From Bradyrhizobium sp. CCBAU 53351 (GTDB lineage Bacteria; Pseudomonadota; Alphaproteobacteria; Rhizobiales; Xanthobacteraceae), in the NCBI RefSeq assembly GCF_015291745.1, contig NZ_CP030059.1, positions 4,801,501 through 4,865,500 of the forward strand: a stretch of 64,000 nucleotides of DNA, given 5' to 3'. Below, one piece after another: positions 52,088 to 60,050 of the stretch (the stretch's first letter is position 1; every line of letters starts with the position of its first letter). Below the pieces are notes generated by a model. That model saw only the letters and a program-made list of their open reading frames with translations, ran no database searches and was not told where the DNA came from. The position numbers were made by a program, and so were the translations under genes.

Positions 52088-53683
52088 TTGAACCCGGACA
52101 ATCGCCATTTTGCGCTGGAGACCGACCCTCCACTTGTGGTCGCTTCGATGCCTTACACCCAACGGCACCGAGCGATGGCGCTCGGTCTTGTGGTCAGTAT
52201 CCTGGTCGTTTCATCGTTTCTGGCTCCGTTCGCCAATCAACAAATTGGCAGAGTAGACAGCTTTTTGCCGGTCGTTCAGACGGTCATGGCTACAGCTGAC
52301 CTGCTGACGGCGACCCTCTTATTCGCTCAGTATTCAGTGCAGCCGCACCGAGCCCTTCTGATCGTCGCGAGCGGATACATCTGCGCAGGCTCGTTTGCCT
52401 TTCTGCAGACTCTGAGTTTTCCAGGCAGTTATGCACCAAACGGGCTCATAGGTGACGTCTACAACACGCCGGCTTGGTTCTTCGTACTTTGGTACACCAC
52501 CTTTCCGTTGAGCATCCTTTTCTATGCGCTGCTGAAAGACAAAGGAAGGATGTCGCAGGGGTCGACGACGGCAAACATCGCAATCACGCTGTCGATCGTA
52601 TTCGTGTTGATAGCCCTGCCGTCGTGGCTGGTGATAGACGGCACTGAGTATCTGCCGCAGTTCTTTACGACAGGTCTCATGCGACAGACGCGCCTCAGCA
52701 ATCAATTCAACATAGGCCTCACGATATTGGCAGGCTTCGTACTCCTGATACTCTTTGTCCGAAGGCGCACGGTGCTCGACTTGTGGCTGATGGTCACTGT
52801 ATTCGCGGCCCTTCCCAATTTCCTGGTGGCGGCATACGCCGGCTCGTCTCGATTTTCCGTAGGTTGGTACACCGCTCGCGGGTTTGCGCTCATCGCAAGT
52901 GTTACTCTGCTGTCCGTATTGGTCGCAGAAATGACCATGCTTTATTCGAGATTGGCCAGCGCTCTGATGATGCAGCTGCGAGAGCGCACCAATCGCTTCG
53001 TGAGCATAGATGCAGCCACCGCAGCGATAGCCCATGAAGTCAGGTCACCCTTGGGGTCAATCACATTAAACGCCGACACTGCTCAGCAGGTCCTTGGTGC
53101 AAAACCTCTCCGGCTCGAAGAGCTCAGTGCCATTCTTAAGGATATTGTGGAAGCCAGCCTGAGAGTTGACAACACGATCACAAGCATTCGTGGACTGTTC
53201 AAGCACGCAACCGACAAACCGGTCACGATCAACGTCGAGAACGTAGCGCGGCAGGTGTTACGCCTGCTGCAGCATGAGCTGCAATTCAATGGAGTGCTTG
53301 TCGTAACTGACTTCGAGGATGGAGCGCCTCTCGTAAGAGCCGACCCGGTACAGTTGCAGCAGGTGATTCTGAACTTGATCAAGAATGCCATCGAGGCCAT
53401 GGCTTCCATGCCACGCGATAGCCGCAGACTGAATATTGGCGCTCGGGTCGCGCAAGATTCATTTGTTCTCTTGTCGATCCAGGATTCTGGTACCGGCGTG
53501 CCGCTTCTTGATCGGGACCGCGTATTTGAAGCGTTCTATACGACCAAATCGGCGGGCATGGGCTTGGGACTAGCGATATCCCGCACGATTATCGAGAGAT
53601 ATGGAGGCCGCCTGGTCCTGGGCGATACGGGACCTGAGGGATCAACGTTCGAGATCGCCCTGCCTATTGCAAAGGGCGGCTAG
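52088..53683 (+). CDS. MASE4-type membrane sensor histidine kinase, orphan
   Basis: 531 residues if it starts at the TTG at 52088; an ATG 60 bases further (MPYTQRHRAMALGL) is an alternative. The N-terminal ~280 residues hold about eight helices in a MASE4-like arrangement. The kinase core follows: phospho-acceptor AIAHEVRSPLGSITLNADT (His ~316), N box VILNLIKNAIEAM, G1 DSGTGVP, F/G2 EAFYTTKSAGMGLGLAIS. No response regulator lies nearby, so its partner is elsewhere. Two 60-base stretches inside counted 55 and 57% GC against 65% in one in the gene before it, which suggests recent transfer. Confidence 0.85.
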   Translation: MNPDNRHFALETDPPLVVASMPYTQRHRAMALGLVVSILVVSSFLAPFANQQIGRVDSFLPVVQTVMATADLLTATLLFAQYSVQPHRALLIVASGYICAGSFAFLQTLSFPGSYAPNGLIGDVYNTPAWFFVLWYTTFPLSILFYALLKDKGRMSQGSTTANIAITLSIVFVLIALPSWLVIDGTEYLPQFFTTGLMRQTRLSNQFNIGLTILAGFVLLILFVRRRTVLDLWLMVTVFAALPNFLVAAYAGSSRFSVGWYTARGFALIASVTLLSVLVAEMTMLYSRLASALMMQLRERTNRFVSIDAATAAIAHEVRSPLGSITLNADTAQQVLGAKPLRLEELSAILKDIVEASLRVDNTITSIRGLFKHATDKPVTINVENVARQVLRLLQHELQFNGVLVVTDFEDGAPLVRADPVQLQQVILNLIKNAIEAMASMPRDSRRLNIGARVAQDSFVLLSIQDSGTGVPLLDRDRVFEAFYTTKSAGMGLGLAISRTIIERYGGRLVLGDTGPEGSTFEIALPIAKGG

Positions 53684-53783
53684 GCCGCGACTACGCCACA
53701 TCAAACCGCGCCACATGGCTTTTGGCCCGCCGCGGCCGTGGTGAGGTCGTGCCGCGACGATGCTCGGCATTGTCATTGCAGTC

Positions 53784-54197
53784 TCACATCGCCTTGGCGA
53801 GCGCGATCAGCCGGAAATCTTCGAGCGCCGCATGACGGTGCGGAGCGACTTCGCGCCGGTAGGTCTCGGTTTCGACGATCGCGCGGAAGGTGGCGAAATC
53901 GCCGTATTCATTGATCGCGGCTTCGTCCCAGCGTTCGCTTGGCGAGCCGACGAGGCTCGCCAGGACCGGGACTGAAAACATCCGCACGAGCGGCTTGCCG
54001 ACCGCAAGACGGCGGAATGCCGGCCTGTAGCGTTCATTAAAGGCTTCGCGGCCCGAGCAAGGCGCGGCGTCGAATCCGTCCTCGTAATGCGCCTGCGCGC
54101 GATAGCGCAGCAGATTGAGCATGTAGAACGGCTGGCCGGGTGGGATAGCCCGCTCGGCGGCGTCGAGGGCTTGCAGGGTGATTTCGATGAGGTTCAT
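53784..54197 (-). CDS. Small protein, DUF1330-like / dimeric alpha-beta-barrel
   Basis: 137 residues from the ATG at 54197 behind GGGAAG. The alternating strand/helix pattern (PFYMLNLLRYRAQAHYE, then MFSVPVLASLVG, then WDEAAINEYGDFATFRAIVE) fits the ferredoxin-like dimeric barrel of DUF1330 and related small proteins. It is divergent from the LysR gene, whose operator covers its promoter region, so it may be the LysR target. Function unknown. Confidence 0.78.
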   Translation of the reverse strand: MNLIEITLQALDAAERAIPPGQPFYMLNLLRYRAQAHYEDGFDAAPCSGREAFNERYRPAFRRLAVGKPLVRMFSVPVLASLVGSPSERWDEAAINEYGDFATFRAIVETETYRREVAPHRHAALEDFRLIALAKAM

Positions 54198-54292
54198 GGG
54201 ACTTCCCGCGTTTCCAGCCGCAGAATGCGCGCTGACACCCCCGAATTAGCTGTCCGGAAACGGCCCTTGTAGTGACGGCACAGCCATGACTA

Positions 54293-54311
54293 TGTGGACT
54301 ACATGTCCACA
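54293..54311. promoter_or_regulatory. LysR operator over the LysR start codon
   Basis: TGTGGAC-TACAT-GTCCACA, a perfect 7-bp dyad across the ATG of the LysR gene. Its position suits tight autorepression and control of the divergent small gene. Confidence 0.55.
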
Positions 54312-55238
54312 ACAACTTTGCCTCCCGGTCTCTCGCGTCTCCTCGCCTTCGTCCGCGTCGTCGAGGCGGGCTCCTTCGCCGAAGCCGCGCGGCGGGCGGG
54401 GACGACCACTTCGGCAATGTCCAAGGCGGTCGCCCGCTTCGAAAAGGCCCACGGGTTGCGGCTCTTGCATCGCTCCACCCATTCGTTGGCGCTGACCGAA
54501 GAGGGCGACAGGCTGATGACGGCAGGACGCGCGTTGGTCGAAAGTCTCGCCCGTGTCCAATCCGCGCTCGGCGAAGTCGCGCGCGGCGATGGCGGACGGG
54601 TGCGCGTGACCGCCCCCGCCTCGTTCGCGCGCGCCTGTATTCTGCCGCGACTGCCCGTGTTCCTGCGGGAACGCCCGGAAATCGAGATCGAGGTCAAATT
54701 CCGCAACGAGATTCTCGATCTCGCAGCGGAAGGCGTCGACGTCGCGATCCGCTCGGGGCCGCTCGACCGCACGCCCGGCCATCAGGCGCGGCGGCTTTGC
54801 ACATTCTCCTGGATCGCTTGCGCCTCGCCTGCCTATCTGAAGGCGCGCGGCGCGCCAGCGACGCCCTACGAGCTTTCCGCGCATGACCACGTCGGCTTCC
54901 GCAATCCCGCGAGCGGTCAGATCCTGACCTGGCGCTTCGCCGACCCGCGCGGCAAAGCACCCATTCGCATCGCGCCCAAGCCCAAGCACATTTGCGACGA
55001 CGCGCACTCTTCGCTCGCTTTGGTCGCGAATGGGTTCGGGGTCGGCTGGGGGCCGGCGTGGCTCGTCAACGAAGACCTTCGCTCCGGCCGACTGGTCGAA
55101 GTGCTGGCGCCCTGGCGCGCGCCTGGGGAACCGCTATGGATGCTGCGCGCCTCCGGCCGCCGCCCGCCCCTGCGCACACAGCGCGTCATGTCGTTCCTCA
55201 CCACGCTTCCCGCCGCGTTCAGCGACAAGGCGGGGTGA
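54303..55238 (+). CDS. LysR-family transcriptional regulator
   Basis: 311 residues from the ATG at 54303 (MSTTTLPPGLSRLLAFVRV). The helix-turn-helix is standard (FAEAARRAGTTTSAMSKAVARFE) and the effector domain has RVRVTAPASFARACILPRLP and DVAIRSGPL, typical of the CrgA/DmlR branch. It is divergent from the DUF1330-like gene and has a dyad directly on its start. Effector unknown. Confidence 0.92.
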   Translation: MSTTTLPPGLSRLLAFVRVVEAGSFAEAARRAGTTTSAMSKAVARFEKAHGLRLLHRSTHSLALTEEGDRLMTAGRALVESLARVQSALGEVARGDGGRVRVTAPASFARACILPRLPVFLRERPEIEIEVKFRNEILDLAAEGVDVAIRSGPLDRTPGHQARRLCTFSWIACASPAYLKARGAPATPYELSAHDHVGFRNPASGQILTWRFADPRGKAPIRIAPKPKHICDDAHSSLALVANGFGVGWGPAWLVNEDLRSGRLVEVLAPWRAPGEPLWMLRASGRRPPLRTQRVMSFLTTLPAAFSDKAG

Positions 55239-55331
55239 AGCATCGGCCGTCACCGAAAATCCGGGCGCCAGGCAACCGAGCTCCAGGTCTCACGGACTTG
55301 TCGGCGAAGACCTTCCTGGCCCTTTGCCGGC

Positions 55332-56090
55332 TCAGCCGCGGCGCGAGAGAAAATCCAGCACGCCCGTCTTGTAGACCTTGTCGCCGACCGCGCGCATGTG
55401 GTCGCGATTGGGAATGTCCAGCACTTCAGAGCCGGGGATGATGGCACCGAGCGCGCTGGCACTTCCTGCGACGTCGTCGGTCGAGCCGACCGCGATCAGC
55501 ACGGGCACGTCGATACGCGCGGCTTCTTGCCTCGTCATGAGATCTCGCGTGCCGCGCAGGCAGGCGGCGAGCGCGCGGCGGTCGGAGCGGGTCTGGTCGG
55601 CAAAGGCGCGAAAGGTGCGGCCGACGGGATCGGTGACGTCGTCGAGCCCTGGTGCTTCCAGTGCCTTGGCGACGTTCTCGCCGGGACCAGTGCCCTCGAT
55701 CAGGCCACCGATGCCGATGCCGCCGAGGATCGCCGAGCGCAGGCGCTGCGGTTCGTTGAGACCGAGCCAGGCCGCCATCCGCCCGCCCATCGAATAGCCC
55801 ATGATGTCGGCCTGCGGGATGGCGAGATGATCCATCAGTGCGAGCACGTCGCCGGCCATCACGGGTATGGAATATTGCGCGGGCTCGTAGAGCTTGGCGC
55901 TGTCGCCATGGCCGCGATTGTCGAGCGCGATGACGCGGCGGCCGTTCTTGCGCAGCTCGGAGACCCAGGTCGGATAGACCCAGTTGACGTTCTTGCTCGA
56001 GGCAAAGCCGTGCACCAGGATGATCGGATCGCCCTCGCCTTCGTCGAGATAGGCAATTTCAACGGCGCCGTTGTGAAAGCTCGGCATCAT
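55332..56090 (-). CDS. Alpha/beta hydrolase
   Basis: 252 residues; ATGs at 56090 and 56087. All elements of the fold are present: HGFASSK oxyanion loop, DNRGHGDSAK, nucleophile elbow GYSMGG (Ser), Asp in VGSTDDVAG and catalytic His in NRDHMRAV. The length and sequence suit the pyruvate/ester-hydrolase group (3-oxoadipate enol-lactonase-like). Substrate unknown. Convergent with the LysR gene upstream in the plus direction. Confidence 0.92.
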   Translation of the reverse strand: MMPSFHNGAVEIAYLDEGEGDPIILVHGFASSKNVNWVYPTWVSELRKNGRRVIALDNRGHGDSAKLYEPAQYSIPVMAGDVLALMDHLAIPQADIMGYSMGGRMAAWLGLNEPQRLRSAILGGIGIGGLIEGTGPGENVAKALEAPGLDDVTDPVGRTFRAFADQTRSDRRALAACLRGTRDLMTRQEAARIDVPVLIAVGSTDDVAGSASALGAIIPGSEVLDIPNRDHMRAVGDKVYKTGVLDFLSRRG

Positions 56091-56124
56091 CAGTTCCGCA
56101 GGTCGTTGTGGGGAGTGATCGGTC

Positions 56125-56184
56125 TTAGAGCACGATCCGGAAAACTGTGCAGCGGTTTTCCGGCAACATCATGCTCAAACAATA
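56125..56184. repeat. Bradyrhizobium-type intergenic palindrome (GATCCGGAAAA family)
   Basis: TTAGAGCACGATCCGGAAAA is mirrored by TTTTCCGGCAACATCATGCTC, enclosing CTGTGCAGCGG. I know this palindrome as a frequent intergenic repeat in Bradyrhizobium and relatives. It sits just past the stop of the next minus-strand gene. Confidence 0.75.
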
Positions 56185-56194
56185 ATCGAAAGCT

Positions 56195-57331
56195 TCAGGC
56201 CGTCGCGGCCGCACCGGCCAGAGCGGCCTCCGGGGCGATCCGGGCCCGGCGGAGCCGCCGGGCACGTCTGCGATCGCACCAAGCCTGGGTCAGGCGCTCG
56301 GTGGTCGCCTTGATCGAGGACAACAGGCCGAACAGCGTCAGCGCCGCGCCGAGCAGCCACATCGTCAGATCGAACGCGCCGCCGATCAGCAGCAGCGCGC
56401 CGCGGCCGAGCAGCTTCATGATCGCGCGCGTCTTTCCGCCCTGCGCCTCCGCAAGCCGCGCCGCGCGCGCGACGTCCTTCGGGCCTTCGGCGATGCGCAG
56501 AGTATCCATGGCGCCGCGCGTCCCGGTCTTCCCGGCGACGCGCGTGACGTCCTTGCCGAGCCGGACCAGCGCGCCGGCCTTCTCGGCCCGGAACGCAGCC
56601 TTGATTGCGCTGACGGTCTCGCCGGGGCGGAACACGGAACCCTTGGCCACGGCATTCTGCAGCATCGGCGTGTCGACGACCTCACGCGCGGAACGGCCGG
56701 CCCAGACGGCGAGCCCCTCGCCGAGCCGTCCGACCTTCCGTGCATCCTTCACCAGTGTCAGTCCGGCGCGCACGGGCGCAGCGCCACCGACGGACACATA
56801 GGTTGCCGCAGTCACCGCAAGGCCGGCGGCCGCGAGGCCGAGCACCAGACGATCGGTATCCTCGCCCATGGCGAGGTGCTTGCCCTCACGGACGACATCC
56901 CGGATGTCGCCGATGACGAAGAGGTCGCCGGCCACTGTTCCGGACAGGCTCGCCACGTCGTCGGCATTGCCGGTGACGAGGCCGGTCGCGAAGCGCTTCG
57001 CAAAATGCGAGGTCGAATTCTCGGCTTTGACCGCATCGCCGACGCGGCTCAGGAGATCGTCCGGCAGCGCGATGTTGCGGTCGCGCGCGAGCGTGACGAA
57101 ACTGTCGGCGAGATCGGCGTCCCCTGCTGCGAGCGCGGCCTCGATGTTGTCCTGAACCAGACGGTCGTTCTGCCGCAGCACTTGATCGAGCTTCAGCTCG
57201 GACAGCACGGCCGGGTCATCCTGGGCTGCGAGGATCGCGCCGGCCTCACGGGCGTGCGGCGCTACCTGTACGAGCATGAAGCCGCAGGCCGCGATACCCG
57301 TCAACGCTGTCGTGATTCGCAGCCACTTCAT
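56195..57331 (-). CDS. Membrane protein of unknown function
   Basis: 378 residues from an ATG at 57331. One N-terminal transmembrane helix (~5-25, LRITTALTGIAACGFMLVQ), a long helical Ala/Leu/Asp-rich region (~50-150), a hydrophobic stretch at ~155-200 (LVLGLAAAGLAVTAATYVSVGGA), and a second membrane region near 310-340 before a basic tail (RRRARRLRRARI). Reads like a conserved hypothetical of the genus. No motif recognised. The ribosome binding site is weak. Confidence 0.72.
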   Translation of the reverse strand: MKWLRITTALTGIAACGFMLVQVAPHAREAGAILAAQDDPAVLSELKLDQVLRQNDRLVQDNIEAALAAGDADLADSFVTLARDRNIALPDDLLSRVGDAVKAENSTSHFAKRFATGLVTGNADDVASLSGTVAGDLFVIGDIRDVVREGKHLAMGEDTDRLVLGLAAAGLAVTAATYVSVGGAAPVRAGLTLVKDARKVGRLGEGLAVWAGRSAREVVDTPMLQNAVAKGSVFRPGETVSAIKAAFRAEKAGALVRLGKDVTRVAGKTGTRGAMDTLRIAEGPKDVARAARLAEAQGGKTRAIMKLLGRGALLLIGGAFDLTMWLLGAALTLFGLLSSIKATTERLTQAWCDRRRARRLRRARIAPEAALAGAAATA

Positions 57332-57639
57332 GTGGAAAGTCCGGACGGTCCCTGAAATCGTTTGCGCCTGATGATTCGTCTTTGATCGCAATTGCGCTCG
57401 TCCAAAGACATAGTATGCCAAAATTGCGACACAACGTCCCCGACGAAAGAAGGGCTTCTCTCAGGCCCCAAGATTGTGTCGAATTTGCATGAGCAAATGA
57501 GCATGGGGCAATTGCGGACCTTTCGGTTCCGCTGGACTAGCAATCATCTGCACCCGCCAGTATGGTCCGCGGCGCCTTAAAGATGCCGCGTCAGTTCTTG
57601 ATTGTGTCTGCCGCCATTGCTACTCCAGGATGAACTACG
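57332..57639. other. Intergenic region with a long-spaced inverted repeat
   Basis: AAATTGCGACACAA (57421-57434) and TTGTGTCGAATTT (57474-57486) form a near-perfect dyad (one base missing) around 39 bases. It could be a cruciform, an RNA stem or a regulator site. No gene is supported here. Confidence 0.45.
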
Positions 57640-57885
57640 ATGTCCGACCATGTCGTCCCGCACTTCCACAACGATGCCGGTGTCCCCGTCATCGAGATCG
57701 GCTCGAAAGAGTTCATGTGCGTGGGCGCCAATCCTCCGTTCGACCATCCGCACGTCTTCCTCGACCTCGGCAACGACAACGAGATCATCTGCCCCTATTG
57801 CTCGACGCTGTACCGCTTCGCGGCCGACCTGAAGGCGGGTGAAGCCCGCCCGCCGGAATGCGTCCTGAAGGACAAGGTGGCCTGA
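57640..57885 (+). CDS. Zinc-finger domain protein (zf-CHCC type)
   Basis: 81 residues behind AGGA. The motif at ICPYCSTLYRF together with an upstream FDHPHVFLDLG and preceding Cys/His (FMCVG) fits the CHCC zinc finger of PF10276, related to the mitochondrial complex I subunit NDUFS6. Many alphaproteobacteria have it as a small stand-alone protein, often described as a complex I accessory. It is followed 19 bases later by an FAD monooxygenase gene. Confidence 0.88.
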   Translation: MSDHVVPHFHNDAGVPVIEIGSKEFMCVGANPPFDHPHVFLDLGNDNEIICPYCSTLYRFAADLKAGEARPPECVLKDKVA

Positions 57886-57904
57886 CCGTCTTCATCGGTC
57901 AGGG

Positions 57905-59107
57905 GTGGCGCTCTCCCGAACGATTGTCATCGCCGGTGCCGGCATCGGTGGACTGACGGCCGCGCTTGCGCTCGCGGCCCGCGGCTTCCACATCGTCGTG
58001 CTGGAAAAGGCCGAACGCCTCGAGGAAGTCGGCGCCGGCCTGCAGCTCTCTCCCAATGCCAGCCGCGTACTGGTCGAGCTCGGGCTCACCGAACGTCTCA
58101 AGCTGCGCGCCGTCACCCCGGAAGCGGTCTCGATCATGAGCGCGCGGGCCGGCGGCGAGCTGCTGCGCATGCCGCTCGGCGAAACAGCCTCGCTGCGGGC
58201 CGGCGCCCCCTATTGGGTGGTGCACCGCGCCGACCTGCAATCGGCGCTATCCGGCGCCGTCGCCGATCATCCCGATATCGACCTGAAGCTCGGCGCGACC
58301 TTCGAAGACGTCGCGCCTCACGCCAAGGGACTGACGGTGGTCCATCGCAGCGGCACGATCCGCCGCAGCGATCTCGCCAGCGCGCTGATCGGCGCCGACG
58401 GCATCTGGTCGACGGTCCGCCAGCATCTGTTTCCCGAGGTGCAGCCGCGCTTCTCCGGGCTTATCGCCTGGCGCGGCACGCTCGATGCCACGCAGCTGCC
58501 GAAGGACTACACCGCGCGCCGGGTGCAGCTCTGGATGGGCCCGAACGCCCATCTCGTCGCCTATCCGATCGCCGGCGGACAGCAGATCAACGTGGTCGCG
58601 GTGCTGCCGGGCACCTGGAACAGGCCGGGCTGGAGCACGCCTGGGGATCCCCTTGAGGTGATGGACGCCTTCGCCGGCCCACGCTGGCCGCCGGCGGCGC
58701 GCATGATGCTCGCCACGGTCGACAGCTGGCGGAAATGGGCGCTGTTCGGCGTGCCCGACGGCTGCCCTTGGAGCAAAGGGCCGGTGGCCCTGCTCGGCGA
58801 TTCCGTGCATGCGATGCTGCCGTTCGCAGCGCAAGGAGCGGGCATGGCGATCGAGGATGCCGCGGTGCTCGCCCGCCATCTGAGCCTTCAGGCCGCCGAG
58901 AGCACCGCGGGCATCAGCGCTGCGCTGAAGCAATACGGCCGCGCGCGCGAGGCGCGGGTGCGCCGGGTGCAGCGGACCGCGCGGCAGCAGGGCCGCATCT
59001 ATCATTTCAGTGGACCGCTTGCGGCCGCGCGCGACCTCGCGATCCGCGCGCTCGGCCCGGACCGTATGCTGGCACGGCAGGACTGGATCTACAGCTGGCG
59101 GCCCTGA
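57905..59107 (+). CDS. FAD-dependent aromatic monooxygenase, salicylate-hydroxylase-like
   Basis: 400 residues from a GTG behind AGGG. FAD motifs: GAGIGGLTAALAL (GxGxxG), an arginine further on, the DG motif (LIGADGIWSTVR) and GD motif (ALLGDSVHAMLPFAAQG). These are the marks of group A flavoprotein monooxygenases that hydroxylate aromatics using NAD(P)H and O2; the sequence is nearest to salicylate and 3-hydroxybenzoate hydroxylases. The specific substrate cannot be given. Likely cotranscribed with the zinc-finger gene. Confidence 0.9.
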   Translation: MALSRTIVIAGAGIGGLTAALALAARGFHIVVLEKAERLEEVGAGLQLSPNASRVLVELGLTERLKLRAVTPEAVSIMSARAGGELLRMPLGETASLRAGAPYWVVHRADLQSALSGAVADHPDIDLKLGATFEDVAPHAKGLTVVHRSGTIRRSDLASALIGADGIWSTVRQHLFPEVQPRFSGLIAWRGTLDATQLPKDYTARRVQLWMGPNAHLVAYPIAGGQQINVVAVLPGTWNRPGWSTPGDPLEVMDAFAGPRWPPAARMMLATVDSWRKWALFGVPDGCPWSKGPVALLGDSVHAMLPFAAQGAGMAIEDAAVLARHLSLQAAESTAGISAALKQYGRAREARVRRVQRTARQQGRIYHFSGPLAAARDLAIRALGPDRMLARQDWIYSWRP

Positions 59108-59133
59108 TGCGAAGCGCCGCCGGCGGCATCGCC

Positions 59134-59559
59134 TCAGCGGGCCGCTTTGCCGGATCTCGACGCGGGCTTGGCCGGGGCCGCGGGCGACGACGAGGCGGCA
59201 GCCGGCAGCTCCTCGGGCGTCTCCCGGCACCTGTTGCGGCGCCAGCCGTCCTCGGCCAATTGTGCCTGCCCGCGCACCGCGATGTAGTCGTTGCGATAAG
59301 CGAGCTCGGACACGACGGCGCCTCCGGCTCCGGTCTGGGCCTTGTCCATCAGCCTCTGCAACTCGTCAGTCCGCTTGGCGAGCGCCTTGCGCTCCCCCTC
59401 CAGCTGCTTGCAGTCGTACAGATCATATTTGGCGGGATCGGCAAAGGCCGGTGCGACCGTCTCGCTCATGCTGGCGCAGCCGGACAGCGCGGCGGCGGCC
59501 GCAAGCAGCGCGAGGAGCGCGCCGGAGCCGCGCAGGGAAGAGGAAAACGAAGCAGCCAT
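59134..59559 (-). CDS. Small lipoprotein
   Basis: 141 residues. Signal peptide with the lipobox LSGC (Cys ~28), so probably lipid-anchored. The mature protein has a helical middle (YDCKQLEGERKALAKRTDELQRLM), a segment with AVRGQAQLAEDGWRRNRC and a low-complexity Ala/Pro/Ser tail. Resembles TwoAYGGAY/conserved hypothetical envelope lipoproteins; no function. Confidence 0.8.
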   Translation of the reverse strand: MAASFSSSLRGSGALLALLAAAAALSGCASMSETVAPAFADPAKYDLYDCKQLEGERKALAKRTDELQRLMDKAQTGAGGAVVSELAYRNDYIAVRGQAQLAEDGWRRNRCRETPEELPAAASSSPAAPAKPASRSGKAAR

Positions 59560-59732
59560 GCCGGATGAATAGTCCCCGTGGATTGAGAATGCCTAAAGCA
59601 GCACCAGATGTCCGGATTGAGGCTTTGCCTTGTGCGCCCGGCTCGCTTAAGGAAGAACCGTCCCCCGGTCACGCAAAGCGCCAATTCCAGACGGCCGGAG
59701 CTGGACTTAAGTGTTTGATCTCGTTGGATCAA

Positions 59733-59821
59733 GCGGGCATGGCGGAATTGGTAGACGCAAGGGACTTAAAATCCCTCGGTGCGCAAGCGCTGTGCCGGTT
59801 CGACCCCGGCTGCCCGCACCA
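59733..59821 (+). tRNA. tRNA-Leu (anticodon UAA)
   Basis: 89 bases with the CCA end encoded. Acceptor GCGGGCA pairs with TGCCCGC. The anticodon stem GGGA/TCCC encloses CTTAAAA, anticodon TAA at 34-36. A long variable arm (CGGTGCGCAAGCGCTG) and T-arm (GCCGG/CCGGC around TTCGACC) complete the class II shape. It reads UUA and UUG. A TTGATC-N6-GATCAA dyad abuts the mature 5' end. Confidence 0.98.
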
Positions 59822-60050
59822 GCGAGATGCTCGCACCGCCGCCTCCGCAAGCGGGACGGCAGCCATGACGCGCGCCGCGCACGCAATCGTTCGTTTACCA
59901 AGCATCCCTTCCGCGTGGGAAACCCGAGCGGCGCCCCTGGCCTTTACTCCACTTTAGATCGTCTTCCCCTAAAGCGGGCGATGTCTGCCCCGTCGATGCA
60001 GACCCAGGGACAAAGGCCTGGAGCGGCTGGCTGCGATGGTGAGAGCTCCG

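Noticed and set aside
59715..59732. FixK/FNR box
   Set aside because: The half-sites are separated by the wrong distance (TTGAT-N8-ATCAA, where N4 is required).
59733..59821. tRNA-Leu as an integration site for a genomic island
   Set aside because: No integrase gene and no repeated 3' tRNA segment are seen in the window.
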